Below are positions 11,788-22,983 of a DNA stretch of 64,000 nt, piece after piece (the stretch's first letter is position 1; every line of letters starts with the position of its first letter). The translations under genes were made by a program, and so were the position numbers. The stretch is from Entomortierella parvispora (lineage: Eukaryota; Mortierellomycota; Mortierellomycetes; Mortierellales; Mortierellaceae), in NCBI GenBank assembly GCA_963573315.1, contig OY752147.1, forward strand, positions 2,418,001-2,482,000, read 5' to 3'. The notes beneath the pieces were generated by a model. The model saw nothing but the letters and a program-made list of their open reading frames with translations. It was not told the DNA's origin and ran no database searches.

Positions 11788-13346
11788 TGTCTGGGTGTGG
11801 AGATGTGAATGAAATGAAAAAAAGAGGAGGTTGCAAGAATGGATGCAGTACAGTTGTGTGCAGGGTGGTTCAAAGGGGCTGAGTGTGTTGGGTATAAAAA
11901 AGAAAATGATGTATGCAAGACGATTCCAACGGAAGAGAAGATGACCGAGGATTAGGAGGTAGAGGGGAGAGTGGAGAGTGAAGAGAAAATGGCTGAGGAG
12001 AGGGTGAAGAAGAGGAAGGAAAGAGAAGAGAGAAGAGAGAAAGAAAGTGCAGTGAAGAAAAGGAGGCAACTTCAAGAAAGAAAAAAAAAGGTTCGGTCGT
12101 TTTTCATTGTCCGTGGAGAAGAAGAAAGCGAATTCAACTTCCGTTGGGGTGAGGACAGAAAATAGAAAAAAAAAAGTGGGCAACGAGCTGCTGAGCAAGG
12201 GGGAAGGAAAGGACCACTCGCAACAGGCAAATCCATCCCGAAATTGGCCTTGGGGTTCAACAGAGAGCGGTGGTCTGGTCCTCTTCTCCACACTCGCCGT
12301 ACCTCGCGTCCTGTTGGACGGGAGTCATATTTGTACACTTGCCGGTTCAGCCCTTTTGTCTGGTCATTTCGCAACAGTCAGAGTCCTCTCAGTAACATTC
12401 TAAAGTCCAAGGGGCACTCAAAAACAAGAGTGATCCCCGTCTGGTTGCAGGATCCTTCTGGCGCGAACAAGGCCTTCCAGAGGACTCGGTTGCGAACAAA
12501 AAAAAAAAAAAAAAAAGAGTCCAGCCGCGGACTTTGTCTCCGAAGATCGGGCCTCAACAAAGTAACAATCCTCCGAGAGGACCCACATGGAGACCCCCCA
12601 TCATTATGACGGAGGTCGTACATCATCGTCTCTGGATGCTAGTTCCCACATTCCAGCTGACTTGCCCTTTCAAGGCCCTCTCGTTGGCTTGGGCAGTCTT
12701 GTCATGGTACCAATAATGACACAGAGACTGGTCATTGACGGACCACAGTCTGATCTGCACGCACCTCCTTTTGTAGAGGAGCAGCAGGGAGTTGGGAGCG
12801 GAGAGAACAGGGTTCAATCCGCGCGCGTCCAACTGACTTCAAGTGAATTAAGCATTTTAAATTTTTTTTCAGAGTATCCGCCCATGTTGGCACGGTGGAA
12901 CGGGCACGGTGGAGCCCTTGGAAAGCGAAATGGCGTGCGCGATCGCGTCCAAAGCCAAATGGTTCTTGTCTTTTCACCCCACTTGGCCGTCCTTGCCTAC
13001 CCATTCTTTCCACTTCTTCACTCCGTTCCTCCCTCTTGCAATGCCATTTATTACTTTCCTACTGTACCAGCCAACACACCTTTCTATCCTCCTACTGTCT
13101 GCCGCCCAGCCGGAGCAACCGCGATGCTGTCCAGACTAAACGAGACCCGGTTCTTGCATGCACTGTTGAGCACGTCCACTCCACAGGCGACAATCCAAAA
13201 AATCAATGCAGCCCCTTAATTGATCCGAAGGTCGAAGAACTTTCGCACCCCTTAATCTGACCTTGTGTCTTGTGTTTTCTTGCATGTGATGGTTTCTCGA
13301 TTTTCATCAACCATCAGCCCCTGAATCTCGAGAAAAGACAATCATC
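11788..13346. other. Divergent intergenic region, dehydratase (-) and NTF2 (+)
   Basis: It must hold both promoters. An A-run lies at ~12500-12516. A 210-residue ATG frame at 12587-13219 has no recognisable domain and biased composition, so it is not called. A tRNA-like GGTTCAATCC string near 12811 has no matching stems. Nothing else is seen. Confidence 0.4.
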
Positions 13347-14141
13347 ATGGACGCCTCCACCGTTGCCAAGCAGTTCGTCGACTTTTACTACCAGACTTTC
13401 GACTCCAACCGCCAGAACTTGCTCCCCCTCTACGTGAGTCATAACTATATCTGGTTTTGTTTTCATTTATTTTTTGTCGCCTGTTGCCCCAGCGCGTTAC
13501 GTCGCCAGGTGGATGACAAAAACCAAGGCGACGAGACATGAGATGCAGTCAGGGACTGACGTGGCAGGCTTGAGCTACGATTCCGTAAAGACGTCATCAG
13601 AAACCGCAGGACTTTACATTTACATTGATCCTTTGAAATCTACTTATTGCGTAATTAGAGAGACTCCTCCTACTTGAGCTTTGAGGGCAATCAGATTCTC
13701 GGTGCCAACGGTATTGTCGAGAAGCTTGTCGTAAGGCCTTTTGCTATTCAACCGTTGAGAAATGCGCTACCTGGGTATGTTCTTAACGAGAAAGATTGTT
13801 GTCCACCTCATCATAGTCCTTGCCTTTCCAGTCGGTCGCCCACAGAGTTAGCACCAACGATGCTCAGCCCACCCCCTCCGGCGAGATTGTCATCAACGTT
13901 ACCGGTCAGCTTTTGGTAGGTTTCCCCACTCTCCTCACTTTCCTCGAGATGCAAGACTACCTGTCACTCGTCCAGGGTTAATATCATGGGTTTTCTCACG
14001 CTTTGCCCCTGCCTCTGTCGTACCCTCTCTTAGATTGACGGAGAGTCCAACCCCCAGTTCTTCACCCAGACTTTTGTCTTGAAGAACGATGGTGCCAACT
14101 TCTACGTCCAGAACGATATCTTCCGTTTGGTCTATGCTTAA
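13347..14141 (+). CDS. NTF2: Nuclear transport factor 2
   Basis: Exons 13347-13433, 13659-13730, 13817-13915 and 14034-14141 give 121 residues, the normal NTF2 length, with all phases zero. NTF2 carries Ran-GDP into the nucleus and binds FxFG nucleoporins as a homodimer. The N-terminus VAKQFVDFYYQTFDSNR, the SFEGNQILGANGIVEKL segment, TPSGEIVINVTGQLL and the C-terminal NDGANFYVQNDIFRLVYA are all highly typical of the family cone-shaped fold. The codons are C-ending and biased, as expected for a well-expressed gene. The polyadenylation signal AATAAA is at 14284-14289. The neighbouring gene upstream is divergent. Confidence 0.97.
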
Positions 14142-14541
14142 ATCATAAATGTTGAGAAAAACAGATTATCCACTCGCGAATGATTCAGGACCGACCCCTC
14201 CCTCCACTCACCCCCAAACGGACATCACTATTCATTCAAACAGTTTCCTCTTGGACAAAGATTCTTTGGGAAAGAAACGGCTTAATAAAGGATACAATTG
14301 CCAATTGCGTAATACAAAGATGCATGATTGTCATTTGTTCAATCTTACACTACAAAAAACTAGAATATAAAAAAATGCAAACAGGGGTGGAGGTGGATGC
14401 CAAACAGCACTCTTTCAGGCTATGCCCAAGAAAAGTGAGTAAAAGACAAATGCGGTAAATGCGGGTGGTGGTGGTAGGAAGTCGAAATTTTCTGAGAGTG
14501 GGTAATAGATAGGGAGGAGGAGCTGAGAGAGGTGGGAGCGC
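14142..14541. other. Convergent 3' flanks of NTF2 and bystin
   Basis: A 400-bp tail-to-tail spacer. It contains the NTF2 AATAAA at 14284-14289 and a GTGGTGGTGGTAGG run near 14464. No gene is supported. Confidence 0.5.
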
Positions 14542-16226
14542 TTAGATATCCATCAACATGTCATCGTCAGCAGGCTCGGGCAACATCTCGCCACGGGCCA
14601 CACTGTTCATCAACTCGCGACGGATCTCGGGTGAGATACCCTCATGAGACTTGAAGCGCATCAGGTCCAACAAGGCCTGCTTCTGGTCGGGGGTGATATC
14701 AGATTTGTAACGCTGGGCAAAGATCAAGAAGGCCTGGTGCCAGAGAACGGGCATCGGCCGTGGGTCCATCTTGAATCTCAAAAAGTGATCCACCAATCCA
14801 TCAATGACCTTGTATGGCAACGCGTACTTCTTGTCGAGTAATACACGAATAAAGAGCGAGTTGGGTCCTGGAAACAAAAAAAAAAAAGGTAGACAGTTGA
14901 AGGAAATTAGCAGAGTGCCACCAAAAAAAAACCAGAAATGTCAAGAAACTAAAGAAAGGGACATACCAGTGTACTCCATATCAGCCAAGCGGAGAAGAGC
15001 AGCAGCAGAGTGCAGGACAGGTATACTGACTTTGGTGATCACAGATCCGACCACAGCGGCCTCCTTGAGTGTGCAAGTGCCGGATTCGCAAAGGGGGAAC
15101 AAGATACCCTTGAAGAAGGCCTTGCTCTTGTACAATGACTTCTTCAAAGCCATGTACAAATGGTAGTTCAGCTTCTTGTTCTCGGCAATGTCATCCCGAA
15201 TCTTGTCCAAGAGCACCAAACTGAAAAACTTGTGTGCCTGCTTCTCCTTCAAGTTGGAAGTGAAAATCCTCGTTGCCTGATAAGTAGCGTGGACGGTCCA
15301 GTTCTCGGGCGCCGTAATGTACAAGATCTCTTCCCAGTTTTGCAAAGAAGGAATAATCTTGAACGCCTTTGGCAACTTTCCGGATTTGTACCTCGACAAC
15401 AACAAACCGACCTTGGAGTAAACCTCCACAACCTTGGGGCTCAAGCCCATGGGCATGGGGCGGTTATCGCCCATCTCCTCATCCTCTGCATAGTCCATGA
15501 CTGAATCCAAAGGTCCCTTCTTCTTCTCCGATCCAGGAACGATAACAGCCTCAGAGACGGCTCCACCGGCGGCGGCAGCAGCGGCAGCGGCATTGGCAGC
15601 GTTCTGGGCGTTAATCTTCTCCATGATCAAATCAGCAAGAGTCTTCTTCTCCTTGGGGGCAGCGGGCATGAACTTGGCCAAGAGCTCGGCATCCCTCTGA
15701 TCAATCTCAATTTCGTCAAAGGTACCGAAATCATCGCCATCCTCTGCGCCAGAATCCTCCTCGTCACTGTCATCGATGGCGGGGATAAAGCTCTTGTTGG
15801 CAGCTCCCTTGTTGGGTCCTGATGCCTTCTTGCCATAGGTCTGAGTCTCTTCCTCATCGTCGTCCGAAGAGAGTCCTCCACGATCCTCCCTGTTGATCTC
15901 ATCCTGCTGCTCCTGTGCGATGGAAAGAATCTTTCTGGACAGCTTGGCGTCGACAAAGTTCTATAGGCCAAAAAAAAAAAGAGATGAAAAATATTGGGGT
16001 GAGTAAAATGTTGGTATGCGATGCTCACGAGGTTCGCCTCCAGCTTCGACTGCCTTGCTATAAAACATACAGCATCGGGCTTGTTCTTGCGCTCGTTTCT
16101 GGCGGCCTTGGCGCGAGGGACCTTGCCCTGGGGAAGAGGGTCATTCTCTGAGCCAGCCATCAACTGAACATGAAGAGGGTCGTGGCGGGCTTTTGCGCCG
16201 GGTCGAGCAAGGGTATCCTTTCCCAT
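14542..16226 (-). CDS. ENP1: Bystin / ENP1, 40S ribosomal subunit biogenesis factor
   Basis: Exons 16226-16071, 15960-14967 and 14867-14542 give 491 residues with consistent phases. ENP1/bystin acts in the 90S and pre-40S particle in nucleolus and nucleus. The N-terminal ~200 residues are charged and disordered, with an Asp/Glu-Ser block (SSDDDEEE, DDSDEEDSG). An Ala-run near residue ~185, coded by GCN repeats, is unusual. The conserved helical domain follows: MPMGLSPKVVEVYSKVG, LLSRYKSGKLPKAFKIIPSL, WTVHATYQATRIFTSNL and EYTGPNSLFIRVLLDKKYALP across the last junction. Length is close to yeast Enp1 (483). The start at 16226 (MGKDTLARPGAKARHDPL) fits the family N-terminus. The first intron is 110 bases and the last 99. 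Confidence 0.96.
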
Positions 16227-16626
16227 GGTGTATGTGTGTATAAGGGGCTGGTTGAGCTGTGTTGTGGGGGAGAAGAGGCCGACAGATGGATGCAATGACA
16301 GAGTAGCGGGAGGATGGATGTAGCCGACAGTAAGAGAAGGGGGCAACACAGAAGGGACAATGGATGGAAGGGCGAAGTGGGATGTCAATTGTCAATGAGT
16401 GCTGGCAATGAACAAAACGTTGGACTGTTTGACCCTTTGGTGCCTGCTCCGCTGGACTTGAACAGCTTTCTTCGACAGACAAAAAAAAAAAAAGTTGTTT
16501 ACACTGATCAACCTCAGCCACATGCACGTGATTATTTTTTGACACAGCAACTCTGTATTATGGTGTCTTCTATATGCTCTATATGAGGAGAGGGAGAGGT
16601 ATATCTAACAGCAGACCGAGGTATCA
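16227..16626. other. Bystin promoter and transporter 3' flank
   Basis: A 400-bp spacer between two minus-strand genes. It contains an A-run at ~16480-16493. No coding signal is supported. Confidence 0.5.
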
Positions 16627-18504
16627 TTATTGGAATGCAGAGCAACGGTCAATCTCTGCATCAGGAGCAGCAACAACGATCCAGCTGTGGATCGTGATAT
16701 ACAAGGTAAAGATCATGGCGATGATTCCGATCACAAATAGGAGGATGTCCAGCACCTTCTCCCGCATGGTCTTGGCGCACACCTTGTAGTGGAACAACGC
16801 AGGGAACAGGAAGCACAGGGGCATGCAGGCAACACTTCCAACGAACGACACAAACTTGTCCAGGTTGGGTCCTCCAACACCAAAAGAGACAAGGGCGCAA
16901 ACGCAGATCAGGACGACGCGGAGGATGTTCTTTTGCCACTTGATCTTGGCGTCCTCGCGTCCAGACTTTGTATCAAAGAAGGCATGCTCGAGAATCTTGG
17001 AGGCGGGCGACAACATCAGGGGGACGGAAAGAATGATGGCCAAAGAGTACAAGATCTCAACGGTGATGGTCCAGCCAGACTTGATGGGCAGATTAAGGAC
17101 CACGATGGTCTGGACATTGCTACCAAAAGCAGCGTAGCACAGGGCACCAACACTAGCAAAGATCAAGGCCACAACCGTGATCGTGATGGCGAGGACCTTG
17201 GGGAACTTTTCAGGCTCGGCCATAGATTCGGTGATTGGAATAACCAAGCCAATACCTTCAAACGAGAAGACAGCGGTTCCAATAAAGAGCGCAAAGTCAT
17301 CACTGTTGAACAACGCAATATCGGGGCCAGCACCGTTGACGGCGAGGCTGTGGATACTAAAGTACCAGAGGTAGACGATACCAAAGATAATGAAGAGGTT
17401 CGCCAACATACTTGGCAGGGAGAGGATAGCCATTCTTCGGATCAGGACCAGAGGGATCAAGATGACGAGAGGAATGAGGATGTAGTATTTTTGCTGGATG
17501 CCGTGGAACGTGCACTTTGTAAAAGTTTGTACGACCGCGTCAATATTTTGGGACACAAAGATCAGGTAGGCGCAACAAAACCCAATCTGCGAGAGGGCCA
17601 CACTCAAAAGGACGGCGTATCGCATGTACTTTCCAAAGAGGATAAAGCCAATGTCCTGGAAGGACTCTTTGATGACAAGTCGAACCTTGACCAGCATCAG
17701 GAAGGCGATACAGCAGACAATGGCCACTGTTGCGAGCAGCAAGGAAGAAAAGAGAATGCCTGTGCAATTCGCCAAAGGAAAAAAAAAAGTTTTTGAGTCA
17801 GATCAATGAATGAGAATTGCTGTGGGATGGTTTCAGCTTTCTTCTGCGGTGGTGCCTCCATTCTCTCTCTCTACTCTTTCAGTGCCACGACTCTTACCTC
17901 CGTTCATGAATGCTTTGGGCAGGAAGAGGACTCCTGTGCCGACAAAGGCCTTTCCGAGCAAGAAACTAGCCTTCAAAGGTGTAACTGTTCCTCGAACAGG
18001 CTCCTCATGAGATCCTTCATCTGATGCGAAGTCTTCTTGGATGTGTTTGGTGCTAACAGGACGAGCAGATCCATGGGTAGCCAACTTTTCATTGGAGGGT
18101 TCAATGTATGAAGGGATTTTCGCCGAGTTCTTTGGTAACGTCGTGGAGGATGATTTTGCTGTGGAAGAGGACGAAGGACCACCTTTCTCGGCTAATGAGT
18201 CGTGATCCTCAACATCCGGAGTCATGTGAGGTGCTCCACCATAGTTTTCAAACATGTTGGCATACTCGGAATTGGTGCGGACGATCCATGAGACGGGACG
18301 AGAACCAGACCTGGAAGAAGGGCGGGAGCGAGAATTGGCCCTTGATCCAGCTCTTGATCCAACTCTCGATCCAGGTTTTGAGCCAGGATTGGAGCGGAGG
18401 GAGGAGGGCATATGAGACTGGTTGATGGTAAGGTTGTTGGAGCGACCCCGATCCTGATGGTCGTCTGTGGGGGATTGTTGAGTATGGTGATCTGGGGGGC
18501 TCAT
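16627..18504 (-). CDS. Vacuolar amino-acid transporter, AVT3/AVT4-like (AAAP family)
   Basis: Exons 18504-17898 and 17759-16627 give 579 residues; the split codon joins FMNGG to GILFSSLLLA. The AAAP core starts at ~residue 180 with TPLKASFLLGKAFVGTGVLFL, the hallmark first helix, and about eleven hydrophobic segments follow to the C-terminus. Family members export neutral and other amino acids from the vacuole by proton coupling; substrate cannot be read from sequence. The first ~175 residues are a hydrophilic, Ser-rich extension with a tandem GSR/SRP block near residues 40-72, likely a phosphoregulated cytosolic tail as in yeast Avt4. A TATA-like element lies at 18578-18585. Confidence 0.93.
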
Positions 18505-18577
18505 TGTGGAGAGAGAGAGGGGAGGTGATACGTTGAAAGAGAAATAATTGAAGGGGGGAGGGGGGAGAAGAGCGGGA

Positions 18578-18585
18578 CTATATAA
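18578..18585 (-). promoter_or_regulatory. TATA-like element of the AVT3-like gene
   Basis: CTTATATAG on the minus strand, 74 bases before the ATG at 18504, at a sensible distance for a core promoter. Confidence 0.45.
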
Positions 18586-20054
18586 GCGTGAAGAGTGGGC
18601 GAAGAAGGTCTCTGATCCAGGGACCGGCAAAGAGGCCAAAACATCCCGACGGCTTTGTAGGAATCGGTGGAAGGCGACCCCATGGAGACGTCAACTCTGG
18701 GCTGCACCCGATTCACCGAGTGTCGTCTCTCTTTCCCGTCTCCTTTGTCGGTCGCTTCTGCTGGAACATGGTCCCTTGAAAGCCACCTCGTTTGCTATTT
18801 GTCGCTTTTCATCATTTGTCGCTCTTCATCATTCAAACGGAGAGAGATTTTCTCTCTTCTCGTCGTCTTTCCTTCTCAGTCATGTCAAATGCCCTCCCTC
18901 CATGCTTTCTTGCAGCTCGATCGACCTGTCTATTTCAAGAAATGTTCATTTTTTTCCCACCATCCCAGAAGGGGTTTGAATCGTTGAAAAATTGTCGAGT
19001 CTTCGATGCAGAGCGAATCAATTGTGATCCCTATTTGGGTCTGGTACAGTACCCCGGTACCTTGGCCGATTTTCAGTCCGCTCCATTGGCTTTTGATCTT
19101 AATAGAGCTACATACAGCAGACAAGCCCGGAAAGTGACACAAGCGCATGCGCCCAGGACCGGGACCTTTGAACGTTTTCAACTGGTCCAGGGCCTCGCCC
19201 GGTGAAGGAGGTTTATGGTGATAATGATGTCGTTGTGCATTCCTGTTCCTGTTATCTTTTTCCACGAATTCAACAAACACTCTTGTGCTCTGCGCGGAGC
19301 ATGCAAACAACACAAAAGAGGAATATATCTCATTATTTGGGTTGCTCTGCATCCGTGGTGGCGGTCTTCATATTCTTGGCATTCAAACTGCGACTTGAGA
19401 CTCTGCCATTCATGTCCCATGGTTTTGCAATTGTCGCCGACAGAACGGCCATTTCATAAGAGAATACCAGGAATATAACTGGATACTTCCGCAGATCAAG
19501 TGGACACAATCTTGAATGCCATGGGGCCTTCTTGTGAGATGCAGCCGGCCAGCTGTTTGGCCCTTTTTTGTACCTCGTCACACACACAAAAAGAGGAACA
19601 ACCTTCACGGAAGGATTTTCTCGGGGTGTTGAACCTTGGAATGTTAACCCCACAGATCCAGCATCTGCAATTGCAATTGCCGTGACTCAGATACCGGTTA
19701 CAGTATCTGCATTCTTGATCTCAGAGAAGGATTCAGGGCAAGCTTCTTGCAAAAGATGGTTTAAAGGATTCTTGTCGATCTGCCACGCGCCGATAGTTGC
19801 AGCACATACGATCATATCTTCCCGTGACATCGATAATTTCCGCTCAAAAAGTGGCGACCTACCTCGCGTCGAGGCTCGAGACTTGATAGGGGCACGAGTG
19901 GGACTTCTATTGCATATTGCATTCATCCATTCGTGAGCCTTTGCATCATTCATTATCAAGTCCACTCACTCAGGAACGCATCCTTTCTCAAGCGAATCAT
20001 CAACCACCCCCCACTACTCGTGTACCTGGACTCTAACGACAGTCGCCACAAAAG
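18586..20054. other. Divergent intergenic region, AVT3-like (-) and Yip4-like (+)
   Basis: It must contain both promoters. The only coding-like stretch is the interrupted minus-strand frame at 19333-19965, listed separately. No known element is recognised elsewhere. Confidence 0.4.
19333..19965 (-). pseudogene. Open frame of ~210 codons broken by a single TGA, possible relic
   Basis: From the ATG at 19965 (MDLIMNDAKAHEWMNAICN) one frame stays open to 19333 except for a lone TGA at 19689-19687. Both halves have mixed, protein-like composition, for example ATIGAWQIDKNPLNHLLQEA before the stop and TIAKPWDMNGRVSSRSLNAK after it. A 39-base GT..AG segment spans the stop but would shift frame, so splicing does not rescue it. 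No family is recognised. It may be a decayed gene, a misjudged spliced gene or chance. Confidence 0.25.
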
Positions 20055-21318
20055 ATGAACAACTCTGTTGAGCGAGACGACTTTTTGTCGCCCGCCGCGC
20101 CAAGCTATGCGGAGGCCACCTATTCGGACACGTATGACAACCCTTTTGAGACAAACATTCCTCAACGCCTGAACTCGCCCTCCATCGAGCCCGATGATGT
20201 CCCCCTCCCCGGCCAGAAACCCTTGAGCCCCACCAGAAGTCCCTTGCCAAAAGTGTCGGGCAACATTGGCTCAAGCAGCAATGCCGCCAGCAGTGGAAGT
20301 GGAAGCAACAATCTCGGCGGAGGCGGTGTTGGTCTTGGCGTGGGCCAGGCCATGATGGGAAGCGCCATTGATACCCTGGATGAGCCAGTTTCTGAAACTC
20401 TCGTAAGCCCTCAATGACATTTCTGTCTGAATGGTGCCTAAGAAGGTCGCATCTCTTGGCATTTTTGATTTCGGGCTGAAGAAGCTGATAGGGTTTTCCT
20501 TGATTTTATGAATATAGCTTCGCGACCTCCGCAACGTCGGCGCCAAACTGCAGCAGGTTCTGTATCCCAAGGGTCGCAAGGATATCCTCAAGGACTGTAC
20601 GTTTTGATGAATAACGCGACAGTACATCGTAAAAGCAGAGTCAGAAGGAATCTTGTCAGGGATTAACATTCGACTTCATTTGTTCTTTTTTTTAGGGGAT
20701 TTGTGGGGTCCTTTGTTGATGTGCTTGACATTGTCCATGTAAGAGATCGTGATCCGGAACAGCCTATCACCTTGGATCATATCGACAAATACATGGCGGC
20801 GTGTCTAACCTCTTGTATGTTTTTTACGACTAGTGTCTTGAGTTTCAAGGCCCAAGCAGATCAAAAGATCACGGTCTTCACATGGATTTTCATCATTGTC
20901 TGGTTGGGATCTGCCGTTGTCACGGTCAACGCCAAACTTCTCGGCGGCAGAGTGTATGTGAAAACCCCCAATTCTTCTGACGTTTGTATCTCGCAGATCA
21001 GGACCTCGCACAGATTCAATGGGTAATATTCTAACGCCACCAACTATTTTCTTGGTTGACAAACACAATAGTTCATTTTTCCAGAGCGTGTGTGTCATTG
21101 GATACTGCCTGTTCCCGTTGGTTCTCGTAAGCATTGTATCCATAGTGATCCCTAGCATCTACATCCGCCTGCCTCTGTGTGGCGTTGCGTTCGCTTGGGC
21201 CTCTTGGGCCTCCCTTGGTTTCCTTTCGGATTCGAATCTCGCCAACCGTCGTGCTCTTGGAGTGTACCCATTATTTTTGTTCTACTTTATCATTGCTTGG
21301 ATGATCCTCATTTCATAA
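20055..21318 (+). CDS. Yip1-family Golgi membrane protein, YIPF6/Yip4-like
   Basis: Exons 20055-20402, 20518-20596, 20696-20738, 20834-20953 and 21072-21318 give 278 residues with every split codon in frame. Yip proteins act in ER-Golgi vesicle traffic and bind Rab GTPases. The N-terminal ~115 residues are cytosolic, Ser/Pro/Gly-rich with a Gly run. The conserved core follows: LRDLRNVGAKLQQVLYPKG, then DWDLWGPLLMCLTLS, then NAKLLGGRVHFFQSVCVIGYC, with five hydrophobic segments to the end (YFIIAWMILIS). The DLWGP and LGG..FFQS..V.GYC motifs are diagnostic of the YIPF6 branch. Exon 3 is only 43 bases. Confidence 0.92.
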
Positions 21319-22983
21319 GATCCAACAGCCGTCCATACTTCTCTCCAATATATCCGACCTTCAGCACCAAAGTCAAAACTCCAGCCTTTTTCAACGATAA
21401 GAGCAGCAGATTCCATGCGGATGTAATAAGGAGGGATAAAGGACAATAAAAGATATCATACTTCATATAGGGAGAAGGTTCTACGAGCGAGAAAGTTGTC
21501 TTTGTGCGGACAAAATCGGCGTGGGAAGTTCGGATGAGTGCATTATGTCTGGTCTGGAAAATGGAACAGTCAAAACCGTGTTCTCAGCCTTCACTCCTCT
21601 GATGTTCTCCAAGAGGATCATGGTCCTTGCCAAAGCGCTCATAGAATGCAAAATGTAGAAAAGAGGGCCAAGTTGTTTTGCTCTCGGCGCATCATGGCCT
21701 TCAGGAGCACACTGGCAGCGCAGGGTTTGCAACAGCAAGTTCATCGTCTGTCCTGGTTATCCGAATTGACATTTCCACAGATGGGTGACATGGCCTTCAA
21801 AATGAAAAGAAAAGTATACCATCGTATTGCCAACCTCCATCCGTGTGAACAAAAAGATGCTTAGTCGCTGTATCTTCGTCAGAAATCAACCGCCATGGTC
21901 TTTGTTGACATGGAGGCGAATTGTTACCATGAGCGACAAGTCAGTTGGTGCCCAAACAACCTGTTCTTTCTTCCTCCACAAGCTCACAACCGAGACACGT
22001 CTGCTCACCACAGTGGTCCGCCCTCGCCTCACCCACACATTTCTCCAAACAAACAATGGCCTTGACTTGACGCCCATTCCTTGTCGTTCTTGACTCTGTG
22101 TGTCTACCTTCCTCTCTCTCTTTTGTCTGCTGGCTCTCACTCCTCTGCAACCACTCGAGTTGCAGCAAGAAGAGAAAGATCTCTCAAAGTATAAACTCCC
22201 TTCTTGGTTGCACACAGTGGGCGGGTTTTTGTTGAAACTGGTGGGCAACAGCTGAGGAGTAGCGGTCAGCACAAACACAGAGAGAAGGCAAAGGGAGAAC
22301 ATGAGGGATCGGGTCCTAGCTCGGCTCAGACAAGCGGGATCCAGACGGGACTTCGGTTGACCAGCCGAGGCTACCGCAGGCTACCGTAGGATCTCGTCCC
22401 ATTGCGGAACCTTGAAACCTTGACTGAGGTTTGACATATGTTTGTTTCGGCTACACACACACAGTAAAGGGTAGTTTTGGAAGAAAAAGACAGAGTTAAT
22501 TCAACTGTGGCGACCAATTGCTCAAGAGCGCGCCTTTGGGAGGAGCGGCCGCGAGAGGGGCAATCAATCGGAAGGTGATTTCCCGAGAGAGTGCAGAAGA
22601 GGAAGGAGCGGATCAGCCCCCTCTCCTTGACTTGACCGCCTTTTCTTCTCTGGACGCTTTGGTCGTGCGTGGCTTTCCGTTTTCTTCACTTCTTTCCTCC
22701 CCTCTTCATACATTCACTCATCATTCACTCATTCGTCCATTCATTCGTCATTTCTTCATTCCTGGCCCCGTCCTCTCTTCCCTTCCTCCCATTGTCCCTC
22801 CCTCTCTGTTCTTTGCTCTTACACTCTCCTCCTCTTCTTCTTCCTCTCTCTTCTCCTTTCCCTTTCCCTCTCCATCCGCGCTCCCAACAGTCTTGTTTTT
22901 CTGCTCACCTTTACTGTCCTCATTGCATAAAAAGTAGGCAATCCTTTCCTTTTCCTAATCTTCATCACACGTCCATCTCACAA
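21319..22983. other. Intergenic, no confident gene
   Basis: It lies between the Yip4-like gene and YPP1. A minus frame at 21481-21744 has mixed composition (GPLFYILHSMSALARTMILL) but no recognisable domain, upstream exon or polyadenylation signal. A small inverted structure lies at 22347-22400. The last 400 bases are C/T-rich and form the YPP1 leader. Confidence 0.4.

Noticed and set aside
12800-12850. tRNA-like B-box string GGTTCAATCC
   Set aside because: Bases flanking the putative T-loop do not pair, and no matching acceptor or anticodon stem is found on either strand.
12587-13219. 210-codon + strand ATG frame
   Set aside because: No recognisable domain, Pro/Ser-rich with blocks set by simple sequence, and it lies in the promoter of NTF2.
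16789-17796. 335-codon + frame antisense to the AVT3-like gene
   Set aside because: Exact shadow of the transporter coding strand, rich in Asp/Gln/Asn as expected from reversed hydrophobic codons.
21481-21744. 87-residue minus frame after the Yip4-like gene
   Set aside because: Protein-like in part, but an in-frame stop lies just upstream, and no splice acceptor, polyadenylation signal or family could be identified.
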